Assembly (NCBI GenBank): GCA_023091735.1
Contig: JALKBU010000088.1
Coordinates: 1 to 64,000 of the forward strand
Reading direction: 5' to 3'
DNA length: 64,000 nucleotides
Source of the DNA: Trichomonas tenax
Taxonomy: Eukaryota; Parabasalia; Trichomonadida; Trichomonadidae
Made by a program: the position numbers and the translations under genes. The notes under the pieces are model-generated. The model was not told where the DNA came from, ran no database searches, and worked only from the letters and a program-made list of their open reading frames with translations. Shown in pieces: positions 49,345-60,300 of this stretch. Position 1 is the first letter of the stretch. Every line of letters begins with the position of its first letter.

Positions 49345-49945
49345 GTCTCCCAACATTGAGTTCAATCCATTTCAAACTATTGATACTTTTCCATTTTTCC
49401 CTCACAAACACATCACTTTCCTTTATTTTGACATTCTGACTTTACATGTCAGAAAAGTGCGTTGTTCTATTTTGTCCCAGACTCAATATTTAAGTTTTTT
49501 TTTACTTTTTGACAAGTAAACTGATTTATGGAAAATGGCTTTGGATTTAAATTTAGATATTAGTAATTATGTAGAATTATAATTTCATATTTTTGGAATA
49601 AGATACAATATGCCATGTAAAATTCAGAAAATTGAACAAATTATTGGTCAATTTTTCAGAGTAAACATTTGAAATGGTTTTAAGATTATCCAACCCATTG
49701 ACAACAATCTATCTATTGTACTGTATACATTTAGAGCATTGTTAAAGGCTAAAACTCATAGGGATTGGAAAAAACTTGCAATTTTTTGTTCGCACACAAC
49801 CCGTATAAAAATAATCTTCTTAAAAATTAATGCTTTAAATCTCATTTACTGGCAATACATGATCTAATTATTGATTCCGTTTTGATTCTCGGTTTAAATT
49901 AATTTTTGCCATGTAAACCCATAACCAAAATTCAAATTTTTGTTT
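49345..49945. other. intergenic region before the recombinase element
   Basis: AT-rich DNA with scattered ACTTTACATGTCAGA (near 49440) and TTTTTGACAAGTAAA (near 49505) motifs. No gene is visible. Confidence 0.4.
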
Positions 49946-50019
49946 ATTCAATTTTGAATTGAAATGGCTACCTTTTTAAATTTATTTTTCGGCAACTTTT
50001 TCTCACAAAATTCAATAGG
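49946..50019 (+). repeat. left terminal inverted repeat
   Basis: It matches the reverse complement of 51130-51199 over about 70 bases with a few gaps and substitutions. The outermost part, ATTCAATTTTGAATT, is itself palindromic. The inner block CTCACAAAATTCAA is identical in both ends. Confidence 0.75.
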
Positions 50020-50036
50020 TTTTTTTAAAGCAAAGT

Positions 50037-50957
50037 TTAGATTATCGGTGTGATCTTTTGAGCTGCTTCTCGCATATTTACACCCGTGTAACGAGTATAT
50101 ACACTCGATTTGCAACGACCCATTGATTTAATGGTATGATCTGACACGCCCATAAGTGCCGCCTCATGAGCGGCCCCTTTTCTGAAACTATGTGTCGAAT
50201 ATGCAGAATCATTGAACAAGGTATTAAAAGCAGATTTAATACTTGATCGATATGTTGTTATTGCTTTTGGAAAAATTTTAGACGTTTTGCAAACATTTGG
50301 AAGAGATTTCAAATATTGAAGTCTGCGATCAAGCCAAAGATAGGGTGAATAGTTAGTGTTAGATCTTTCGATTAATACAGGAATGCCTTTGGAAGTCCGA
50401 TCTGTTTTAACAAATAAGGTTTAAAATCCCTTCAGTAGTAGAAATATCATCGAGAGTCAAACCTACGGCTTCTGATATTCTTAGAAAGCCATAATATAAA
50501 ACAGACATCAATGACATCGTTTCAACATCACTTTGATATGTGGTGGAAAAATACATTCCCAAAATAGACATTTCTTGCCTATTAACTATTAACTCTTACT
50601 TTCTTTGCATTTGGGGCAAAGTCCGTAGCCATTAGTCTCGATAGTCCCTTGAAATAATCGTCAATCTTTTGGCAGCGAGTTATGTTACGGAGATTGTCAA
50701 CACGTAAATAATATTTTATTCCTGCAAGCAATTCGCGGATATATGAATATGTTGTTGTCGGGTGAAAGATAAGATATGCCTGAAAAAAAGCAATAACATT
50801 ATTGTAAGTTACTAAAACAGGAGGTGGAGAATTGGGAATTTTTGATTAGATCAAAAAAATATGTTTTGATCAAAGAATTGTATTCCCTTTGCGTAGCTGG
50901 TGAAATAGAATTGGTTAAAACTTGAACTGAACTTTGTAAAAGATCATTAAAGTTCAT
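50037..50957 (-). pseudogene. tyrosine recombinase pseudogene
   Basis: Read on the minus strand from the ATG at 50957, the frame gives a helical N-terminal (SAM-like) domain, then changes frame three times: near 50825-50850, near 50580-50600 and near 50415-50425. The last frame is open to the stop at 50037. Together about 300 residues are covered. Recognisable active-site parts are GFLRISEAV (first catalytic Arg), VKTDRTSKG (Lys region), HSFRKG (His-x-x-Arg) and GRCKSSVYTRYTG. In that last block Arg stands where His/Trp is usual and Tyr is the likely nucleophile. The style of the last blocks is close to DIRS/Crypton and phage-type recombinases. The disruptions make it non-functional as assembled. 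Confidence 0.8.
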
Positions 50958-51089
50958 TTAAAAAATTGAAAAATTGAATAGCTTGAAAATTAAAATAAAA
51001 ATGATCACTAAAATATTACGTAAATATAGATCAATATCACAAATATATGATTTAAAATCCATTTAAAAATGTATATTTTTTCATTTTAT

Positions 51090-51129
51090 AAATTTCTCAG
51101 CTGTTTTTGCAAAAACAGCTGAGAAATTT
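51090..51129. repeat. perfect 40-bp palindrome at the element's right end
   Basis: Arms AAATTTCTCAGCTGTTTTTG and its exact complement meet without a loop (51090-51109 and 51110-51129). It abuts the right terminal repeat. Such a perfect palindrome in decayed surroundings is unusual and may be a recombinase-binding or replication structure. Confidence 0.85.
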
Positions 51130-51199
51130 CCTTTTGAATTTTGTGAGAAAAAGGTTTATGAAAAATAAATCTAAAGGCAGCCTAATTCAAAATTGAATT
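51130..51199 (-). repeat. right terminal inverted repeat
   Basis: Reverse-complement counterpart of 49946-50019. It runs from CCTTTTGAATTTTGTGAG through AAAAATAAATCTAAAGGCAG to AATTCAAAATTGAATT. Confidence 0.75.
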
Positions 51200-51209
51200 A
51201 CAAGAATTG

Positions 51210-51260
51210 CATTATTCGATAAAAGTGACGCCCTTCGGGCGTCACTTTTATCGAATAATG
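51210..51260. repeat. perfect 24-bp stem hairpin with TTC loop
   Basis: The arm 51210-51233 (CATTATTCGATAAAAGTGAC and on, ending GCCC) is followed by TTC and its exact complement to 51260. The centre GACGCCCTTCGGGCGTC is the most GC-rich short stretch of the area and is flanked by AAAA and TTTT, so it looks like a bacterial terminator. It lies 10 bases outside the right terminal repeat. Confidence 0.85.
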
Positions 51261-51817
51261 TGAAGATTTAATAGGTCTATTACGTGTAAAATGTCAAATA
51301 AATGGAAATTAAATTTGTAAGTCGTGATCACTTCAAAACTCCATGATTTTACTCTATTGGAGGAGTACTTTACGATTTTAATCTTTGCACATATTTATGT
51401 AAACTTTACTTTTAATCATCAAATTTTAGTCATCAAATTTTTAAGCAGAAATGAAAAATCACACTACAATCTCATTTCATAAGTGAGGTTATCTATAATC
51501 ATATGATCTATTCAACACAGTTCTTTGCTATTGACGATTTTTCGTTGTTTTTAAATTATATTGTCATATCTATCACTTTACATGTCAGATATTATGATAA
51601 ACAAAAAATTGTTTTCTGGCTTTAGCATCAGAATATATCATGCACCTGATATTATAATAAATATTTATCTATTTGTTTTTGACTAATTATTATTTGGTGA
51701 TGAGATATTTCAACAACTCTAAAATTTGCCGTTCAATACCCCACTTTTATTCATTTTTATATTATTCAATTAGTAGTAGATAGTATATATCAATAAAACA
51801 TGATGACACAAAAATTG

Positions 51818-51825
51818 TCACTTTT
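51818..51825 (+). promoter_or_regulatory. initiator-like element of the small coiled-coil gene
   Basis: TCACTTTT lies nine bases before the ATG at 51835 and fits the Trichomonas initiator pattern. Confidence 0.5.
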
Positions 51826-51834
51826 TTATTAACA

Positions 51835-52269
51835 ATGAATCAAACTCCAAATTTAGAAGCAGAACAACTCTATCAGTCAGTGATGATGAAGTACCAGATG
51901 GCCCTTCAGCGAGGAAATCAACTAAAACAGCGCGAGCAAGAATTAAATAGCAGAAGATTATTTTTATCTCAGCAAATTCAAAAAATGTCGGAAGCAAAAC
52001 AGCCGTATGAAGAACAACACGAAAAACTTAAGCAGTTAGCGTTAGAAATACAGCAAAAACTTCAAAGAATCGAAAATTATCAAGCAGGAATAGATGCAGA
52101 GGATGTTGAGCGTCAATACAAAGACTTAGAGAAAGTTAAACAAAAATTAACAGCAAATGGAGAGATTATTAAGAATCTTCATAATATTGATTATCTTAGA
52201 TCGAATGTAGACGGAAATATTCAAACTATAAAGCGTTACAAAGCTCTTAAGAATACGGAAACCCTGTAA
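51835..52269 (+). CDS. small coiled-coil protein
   Basis: This 144-residue protein is helical from about residue 6 to 135, with heptad-like Leu/Ile/Met positions and many Gln, Glu and Lys. It could form two long helices separated near NYQAGIDAED (about 82-91), similar to a prefoldin-like or spectrin-like hairpin. No specific family is recognised. It lacks a signal peptide or membrane segment. The start is backed by an initiator-like TCACTTTT nine bases upstream. The gene converges on eL42. A role as a small adaptor or complex subunit is possible but not shown by the sequence. Confidence 0.7.
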   Translation: MNQTPNLEAEQLYQSVMMKYQMALQRGNQLKQREQELNSRRLFLSQQIQKMSEAKQPYEEQHEKLKQLALEIQQKLQRIENYQAGIDAEDVERQYKDLEKVKQKLTANGEIIKNLHNIDYLRSNVDGNIQTIKRYKALKNTETL

Positions 52270-52542
52270 TAGATGTTATTTTTTGTTCAAAAAAATATAT
52301 ATTTGAATTGTTATAATAGAAATAAACAACTTTCATACAAATCCATTAACTATATTAAAATCAAAATCACAGCATCAAATCTCATCTTGATATCAAAATA
52401 TATTATCAAAATTAGAATTAGAAAATGTTACAATAAAAGTCATATGATTTGGTTTGGTGATGGTTATTGTAAAAGAGGATTTTTTGTTATTTATCATTTT
52501 CTATTAAAAATACGTATTTATTAGGAAATGAATTTCGTATTT

Positions 52543-52857
52543 TTACCATGTTGGCTCAGCGTGCTTCTTCTTCTTCTCAACAGTCCACTCAAACTTACGA
52601 AGGCGGCCAAGGCAGTACATTGTGGCCTTCTTGCAAGACTGGCATGTGAAACGAAGAGAGATCTTCTTGGATGTCTTCTTTGAACGACGGAGAATTGGCT
52701 TAACACGGCCACCGAAACCTTTCTGTTTACGATCATAACGACGGCGACCAAGGGCGCAGTGGCGCTCTTCACCACGGGAGGCTTGGGAAACCTTGCACAT
52801 TGTGTGCTTCTTGCAGAACTTGCAGAAGAACTTCTTGGTCTTTGGGTGATGAACCAT
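52543..52857 (-). CDS. RPL42: ribosomal protein eL42 (L36A/L44e)
   Basis: This is a 104-residue basic protein of the large ribosomal subunit near the E site. It follows the family pattern MV-x-x-PKT-x-x-x-FC-x-x-C (here MVHHPKTKKFFCKFCKKH). Next come RRYDRKQKGFGGRVKPI, matching the family's RRYDRKQ-x-G-[YF]-GGQTKPI, a SKKTSKKISLRF strand and a second Cys pair (CQSCKK) that completes a zinc site. The longest frame extends seven codons upstream to 52878. The family starts at the MV before HPKT, so the ATG at 52857 is the better start. Codons are GC-rich, as expected of a ribosomal protein. The gene converges on the small coiled-coil gene. Confidence 0.95.
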   Translation of the reverse strand: MVHHPKTKKFFCKFCKKHTMCKVSQASRGEERHCALGRRRYDRKQKGFGGRVKPILRRSKKTSKKISLRFTCQSCKKATMYCLGRLRKFEWTVEKKKKHAEPTW

Positions 52858-54352
52858 CGAAGCGAAAGGGTCGACCAAAACCGCCAGACACTACAATATG
52901 TTTTACAATAATCGTCTCATTTTTCTTGTTTTTTACATATTTAGATATTCCATATTGTTTTATGTTTATATTATAAGTTTTATTAAAGGTCCCCATAAAA
53001 AATAAAACTACTCCCGGCCTTGCCGTTGATATGGTAGCATCTCCACATGCTGTATATTAACATATATCATTTTCTAAGAGATCTGAAAAGCCAAAATTTT
53101 CATTGAACACATTTAAAAAAAATACTTTTTTTGCTATACAATTTAAAAAGTTTTCAAATTTTCATATTTAAATCTTGTTTCTTTCCTTAACCATATAAGC
53201 CAAAATGATTAATAATAAATCGTAAGTAATAAAATTAGTTTAAAACATTATAGTATCGAATTATTTGTTGGTATTTGCTATAAATATCTACATTTTAATC
53301 AAGTTAGAAGCAAATATTGTCCAAAAATCATATATACACCCAATGCCAATGGATTTTATTTAATATTTTCAGATAAATAGAAATTGCAAGAAATTTATTG
53401 AAATTATGTAGAAATATGCTTTGTTATACGAAGATTTATACTCTATTGTGCCTGAGATGTACGTGTCCAAGGTGAATGCTTCATGGTAGAGAAAAATTGT
53501 ATAATCGATATATTCGTTAGATTATTTTAATATGTAGTTTTATCCTTTGACTTCATTGCACCTTAAATTACCTTTGAGTTGAGTTCAGATTCAGATCTCA
53601 AAAACAATTTTACAGATCTCTGTAAAATTTAGAAGATCTATCTGGTTTTGGGAGTCTAGTATTTGTGTTATCTCTATAAGATGGGCGTTGTTTTATTTTT
53701 GAGATCTGAGATGCTGAATTTAGCATAGTGATTCAAAGATGTGAAACGCTTTCTGATCCTTTGAGAATACAGTGGTTGCAATGTGAGTGTTTAACAACGA
53801 AATTAATTTTAAATTTGATATTTTTGTAGATTTATTTTATTAAGGCGGTATAAAATCCTCAGGATCAAGAGAAGACGAAGTGCACTAATGAGTACATGCA
53901 AATTTATTCTTTAATAGTAAAGCTGTGCAGTACAGTATCAACTTTTTAACGTCCGAAACCCACTAATTTTGAGTTCTCGAAATAACGTACATTTATGTAG
54001 GCCAACTTTGTTTTATTGTCGATTATTTTTGTTTTTGTATTGTAAATTGTTTATTTGGCAAAAATATTATTTATAATAATCGTTTTTTATTTCTTAATTT
54101 TTATATATTTGGATATAATATATCATTTTGTCTTTAAAATTCAAATTTTAACAACTTCCGCATCGATTATTTTATTTTTTGATTTTGTAAACTGTTTATG
54201 TGTCAGAAAATGATTCAATCGAAAGAAATGAATTCATGAGAAAGAATCGATGTTTGATATAGAATATACATATTCATATGAGTCGAACAAAATAAAGATA
54301 GAGTGGAGTAAAAATGTGTGTTATTGAATCAATAAATAACATTTTTTTACAT
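52858..54352. other. intergenic region
   Basis: About 1.5 kb lies between two minus-strand genes. A frame at 52769-52996 overlaps the eL42 start in another phase and is a shadow. Between 53591 and 53712 TCAGATCTCAAAAA pairs with TTTTTGAGATCTGA, enclosing a small hairpin AATTTTACAGATCTCTGTAAAATT-like at 53606-53629; this may be a small foldback. Nothing else is recognised. Confidence 0.35.
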
Positions 54353-57300
54353 TTATGAAAGTTGAACGATGTCTGCTGCGTTCTGTGTTCTGTCGTTAAC
54401 AATTTCGCCGCCATAGAAGATGGCGGTTCTGATCTTCTTTGCCATAGACTCTTCTGTTGTGTATCGAGGAATCTTGATAGTGCTGCTGCATGTCTGAGCT
54501 GTTGGAAGCTCCGCGTTCTCGTCTGTGCGGCCTTGGAGAGGAAGCCATGTGATAGTGAGAGATGAGTGCCAACTCATTCCTGGTGAAGGAAGTCCCATTC
54601 TTCCTGTGGCGAACTTGATGAAAAGCATCCTCTCGTTTGGTGTGAAGGTCTCAATGACCTTCCAGAGCATGATTGAAGACTTGTCTGAAGCGTCGTACTT
54701 GCAGCACTTCTTGAGCTCATCGACCGAAACATTGGTGTCACCATTTACGAAGAGCTCGAGCTCCCAATAGCTGAGGAGAGTGACGGCGTCGATTGGGAAG
54801 AAGTGGAGGATACCACGACGAAGGCTCTGGAGGTGTGGAATGAGTTCCTTGATTCTATACTCCTTGCATAATTTGATGTACTTCTGGATATTGTCTGCGG
54901 TGACTTTGATGTTCGCTCCGTTCGGAATTAACTCTTTGACTTGACCGGCGACATTGACAACAGTGAAGCTGTACTCGTGAGCTGATAGTGTCTTGAGAGG
55001 GTTCTCTTCGAATGCTTGGATCATCGATGCGAATGGCTGGTCAACTGAGTATATGTCGTCGATGGTCAATTGATGGCCAGTGAGGAATCGCCAGATGAAT
55101 TCTGCGAACCTAAAAGGCTGAGGCATCCTTGAGACGTATGCGATGGACATAAGGACGCCTGCGTACTCGAACTGAACGAGGTCTGTGCATGATGGATCTG
55201 GGACGAACCTGTCGATGTTTTGTGCACCGCGTGTGAGAGATAATGTGTTCGGTGACTGTATAAATAAACCAGTGCTCTTGTGGAAGAGTTCGATGCACAT
55301 CTGCGAGAAAATGTCTCTGCTTGGACCGCCAGCGTCCAAAGCACCCTCGCCAATAAGATCGACGTGCCATGGAACTGAATCTCTCTTCAGTGAGTCGATG
55401 AGACGAAGAGGAACTTGTTCGATCAACTGGCGGAGAAGTGTGACTGCTGATGGATGATCCGGTCTGTTCATGTGAAGGATTGCGCGTGAGCGGTTGAACC
55501 TGAGATGAAGTCTGTTGTTATCTTTGAGGTTGTTGCTCACTCTGTCTTTGAAGATGCCCTGCTTGTGGCGTGTTGCGATCGCTGTGCGTGCGGCTAACAA
55601 ACCACCTGCAAGAAGGCCGCTGGTCTTGATGTCTACCTTCTTCAGAAGGTACTCCATGATGCTGTCGAGTTGCTTAATAAGAGAGATTCGGACGTTGACG
55701 TACTTCCGAGGGAGGAGAGACAAAATGCTCGATCTAGCGTAGTCTTCGTCAGCAAGCTCACTTGGAATGTCATCGCTGCTGATAGAGCGCAATATCTTCA
55801 TCAGCTCTTCATCCATCTTTGGTGTCCACTTAGAGCGCATTATATCGCATATCTGAAGGAACTCGTTGAAGTGTTCATCAAAGAACTTCAGGCCATCGTC
55901 ATAAAGAGGGAATTTCTGACGAATGGTGATCTCGAAGTCCTTCTTGTCTGCGTGGACAGTGATTCTCGATGGAGAGGTGATGACTGCATTAGTGCGGACA
56001 TCTTTGCCGTTGACAGCAACAGTGACAATGTTCTTCAGTATTAATTCAGCAGAGGACCACTTATCGTTGGAAAAGTTGTAAACTAAGCATTTTCCATCGA
56101 GAGAGAAATCGTCGGGTTTGACGACGATCGGCGTTGATGGCATCTGCTTCAAAAAGTCCTCTATGAGCAGGAATGATGGGAATCGAATCGGGAATGACCA
56201 GTCGTGTGTTAATGCTGTTGCGTGAGTGAAGTATGAAGAGATGGTGTCGAACTTCGTTGTGGGTTTGTTCGTGGCTCTGTCCATGAGCATCTGGAAGTAC
56301 TGTGGTATCTTAGATTTGTCGCGAGCTGCTGCTTTCTCAGCAGAGTAAAGCCTGTTCAAGTCGAGCATGATATTCAAGAGAATGGCCTGTTCTGCTGATG
56401 GCGTCAAGAAGTCGTTTGCATTGATGGATGTCTCGAAGCTTGTCATGTAGTTAGAGACATCGCCGTTTGTTGAAAACGTCTCTTCGTCCTCGCTCCAGTC
56501 AAGACGAGACAAGATAGGAGCGATGATTTCAAAGGCAACGAGTCTTGAAATAAGTCCATCACTCATCATTAACTTGACTGCCATAGGAAGGAACTCCTTG
56601 AGATCGGCGCGAACATCCTTCATCGGGCAACGCTCAAGGAATGAGAAGTAATATGAAAGAGTCGTCAAAAGAATGTGGAAGCTGCCAACAGGTATCTTCG
56701 AAGCGGCCTCTGACATATGTGCGTGGATAGGAATAACTGCAAACTTAAGTTTCCTGCCGCGGTTGATGGATCCGTTTCCTTTGACGTGCATCTTCGAGCC
56801 AGTGATGAATTTAACATCGCGTGCAAGAGATGTGATGTCGTTCTCCTTGAGTGTGATGTACGAAGGCTGAATGTTGTTCTCTGAGTGGACAGCGACAATA
56901 AATCCGACTGCATCTAGTTCTTCGATGTTCATGTCAAGATTGTAGTTTCCTGTGTTGTTCGGAGAGTTGAACTTGTAGTATGATTTCGTGGATTCGTACA
57001 AATTGTTCGACGAATCTGCCATCTTGGAGTCATCCAAACCGTGAATTGCGAGCTTCATGATGACTGAGAAGAACCAATGGAGTGATGAATCGTTGAAAAT
57101 GAGGAGATTCGTTTTACCGAGAAGTTCGCGGAGTTTTTCTGATGTCAAAACAGTCATTGGGACAAATTTCGATCCATCGACAATGTTTGGATTGATTTCG
57201 ACATGCTGAGTGAAAGTGTTTAGTTCTATTGTTAAGATGGAGAACAAGCTTGAAAGCTTCTTCTTGACGACACCCCAAAGCTTGACAATGAGCTCCGGGT

Positions 57301-60300
57301 TGTTGTATATCATCACTAACAAAGCATATCGTGAGGCCCTGATTGCTATCTTTCGAGTGTAATAAAGAGCTTCTGATGCTGTGCTTTCTGTATTCATACG
57401 GTTCTTGAAGTCTGAGCCAACATATCTCTTGCGATCGACTTTCGTGATGAAACGGGAGTTGATGACAGCGCTCTCCTTGACAGCTGTCGCTGGGTTGTAG
57501 AAACTCAGCGTGATGTCCGAAGAATTGTAAGCTGATGATTGTATTCCTGTGACGATTCCCATGCGGTTGTACATCCAGCGGGAACTGTTCGGGATGTTGA
57601 TGGCCTCGTTCTGGTTTGCTTCGCTTGGTTTGATCCTGATTCGATAGACGAGAGCAGGTCCTGCTAAAGAAATCTGTGAGAGATTCATCTCAACAGGTGT
57701 CTTCATGATATAAGGAACTTTCGTCTCACTCGATGTCTTTCCGGACTCGATTCTAACGAACTCTGATGTTGGAGGCTTGAAGACAGGAAGCATCTGTTGA
57801 ATGACCTTCGAATAGTTTTCGCTATCGATTGTTTCGGATTCGAAATTGGATGTTGTGTATGTGAAACGCTCCATTGAGTATCTCTCGCAACCGAATAAGT
57901 TCTCCTGAAGTACTCCTTTCATGAATGGATCCTGGCCGAAGTTTGCAATGAACTCTCCATTGCCTCCGCTGTCGATAACGAATGGCGTGTATTCCTCGAA
58001 TATTGGGAAGTCGATCGATTGAGAGAATTTTGTTCCATTGACGAAGAAAATGATTTTTTCTTCTGCAAAACCAACACCGATTGTGTCGCCGTTCTGTATG
58101 TGAAGCTGCGGACCGATGACCTTTGAGAATCCATTTGGTGACTCCATTTCATTCGTCGGTAACGTAAGTTTGTAGAATCCGATTGGATCTATCGTATCTG
58201 CGAAACCAATGCTCATGTGTGAGTTTACTGGTGCTGCGACGACTTTGATCTCGAAGTAGAAAGGACTGATTGAGACATTGAGTGTTTTGTCACCGCAGTA
58301 TAAGCAAGGAACTAACGATTTAAACTGGCGACCATTAACTTCCGCTGCGCCAAAGATGCAGACCATTTTAGTGGGTGATTCTTTGTGGCGCTTGTTCATC
58401 ATCGAGAATGGAATCGCTGTGTTCATGTTCTTGAACTCCCAATCGTCGAATGTGTACTTGCTTGAGTTCCTGATACGGGGTGGCGATATTGGTGGCTCTA
58501 TTGCGTTTTGTATTGCTTTTTCGTCGATGTTGCTCGTCTTTGTGCTGTTTACTGACAAGAAGTAGTTCAATGACGATATCAGGGCAGGAACAGTCTCGAA
58601 TTTCTCGGAACTTGTGTTAAGAGGAGACATTGATATCAATGATGTGATGAAACCATCGCATTTCTCGAATTCTGTTGACAATTTCTTCGATTGAAGGATG
58701 ATTGGTAACAATGTATAACAAGAAGCAATGACTGCACATCTGATGCATGAAACAAATTTCGATGGCTGTTCGCTGAACTTGTGATGTATATTGTTAAATA
58801 GAACAACATCATTCTTGTTGAATTCGAACTGCGGAATGCTCATTATGCTGCATGGCATGAGCTGAGATTTCTTAACACTCAGCCATTCAAGAGTGTTAAC
58901 ACTGAAACCGAAGACATCGTGCGACTGTTGATCTATCTCGCTGACGCAAAAGATGTTTCCATCATCAAGAGCTGCATAACAGCCATATGCCAAAGGAAGC
59001 ATTCCACCACCTAAAACAATGAACGCTGCCAATAATTGTTCTGATGCTTCTTGTTTGTCTAATGCCTCTCTGATGACTAAACTAACACGCTTCTTGATCT
59101 CATTTGTTGCATTTTCTGATAATAACTGTCTGATGCAGAAAATGGTCTCAGATGAGATAAACAAGTGACTTTGAAGCTCGAATCTTTGGAATTCTGGCAC
59201 ATCAATCTTCTTCTGAATGATTGGATTAGCAATGAACAAAAATAGATTCTTGATGAAATTATGGAAAGTGAATTCGTGATTCAAGAAAGATATCTTTTCT
59301 GGAACATTATTCTGAATCTTCAAATATGAACAAAGAAGTCTGAGGATAGCGCAGATGTGTCTTGGAGTGTCCACTTTATATTTAGCTAATATATCAAGAA
59401 CATTAATAGTTGAATCGTTTGTGACCAAAAGAGATAAAATCATCGTAATCTTATATTTCGTCATTTCATTTGATGTATCTTCTGGTAAATTCACTATATA
59501 TGAGACTAACGAATCAAATATCTCCTTTGAGCATCTGTGCATCAATGCATTGAGTATGTAAAGCCACATGTTCTCGACAAAGACAGTTTCTTCGATCTCT
59601 TTTGGCCTGAATGTGACTATGAATTTTAATATCTGTGAAATGTGATGATCTGTGCATTCTTTGTGATTTAAGATTGTTTTCATGATGAAAAGTCTCAGTG
59701 AATTTGGAACATTGCCTGTGATCATGTTAACTAATGTATCGAATGTCTCTGGGCTTTCTGCAGCAATTATTGAGCCTTTCTTCAACTGTGAAATGAATGC
59801 GATTTTTCCTGTATGGAAGATATTGTCTAATGCCAAGAATTCTTGAATCATTGATGGAACTTCTTTGATAGCTGAAACATACGCTTTCGCTTCTTTGTTC
59901 TTCTCAAAGAAGTAAGACAGAGGCTTTGACGATCTCAAGATTGTGAAGAATTCGATAACTGTTTTCCCTAAAAATTCGTTCTTGACGAAATATTTTGCTT
60001 TCTTGATGATTGTCTTCCTTATGTCGCCAGCGATTTCTTCTTGCTTCACTATATCTCCGACAACTGGCTGACTCATCTGCCTCAATAAAGTCTTGAGAGA
60101 TTGCAGTCTGAGTGTGATATCCTGGAAAGACTTAGGAGGCTTTGCTGGATCGTAATTCATCGCATCGTTGACGAGATTCGCCTGTCTGAAGGCAGCTGCG
60201 ATGCATGGGCAGTCCATTTCATCATCATTGAATTGTGTTTGGCTGCGTTTGTTGTTGAACATTCTAACATTCGATCTGATCGTTTTAACAATAGGGTGAA

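Larger units (their letters stand above)
49946..51199 (-). mobile_element. TIR-flanked tyrosine-recombinase element, decayed
   Basis: Imperfect terminal inverted repeats of about 70 bp bound a 1.25-kb segment. The left one (49946-50019) starts ATTCAATTTTGAATT, then GGCTACCTTT and TTTATTTTTC, and ends CTCACAAAATTCAATAGG. The right one (51130-51199) has the same blocks reversed. Inside is a single decayed tyrosine-recombinase gene whose stop lies 17 bases from the left repeat. No reverse transcriptase, RNase H or other gene is present. Recombinase elements with terminal inverted repeats are known in ciliates (Tec type), while Cryptons lack such repeats, so the closest published type is uncertain. 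A target duplication is not obvious. Confidence 0.65.
51200..51834. other. intergenic region after the recombinase element
   Basis: Apart from the hairpin at 51210-51260 and a CTTTACATGTCAGATA motif near 51575, this is AT-rich 5' flank of the small coiled-coil gene. No coding region is visible. Confidence 0.4.

Noticed and set aside
52273..52524. 83-codon frame directly after the small coiled-coil gene
   Set aside because: Composition is Ile/Lys/Tyr/Asn from AT-rich DNA, with no motif; it lies in a 3' flank.
52769..52996. Frame overlapping the eL42 start
   Set aside because: It runs into eL42 codons in the wrong phase and has no similarity to any ribosomal or other protein. eL42 is explained by its own ATG.
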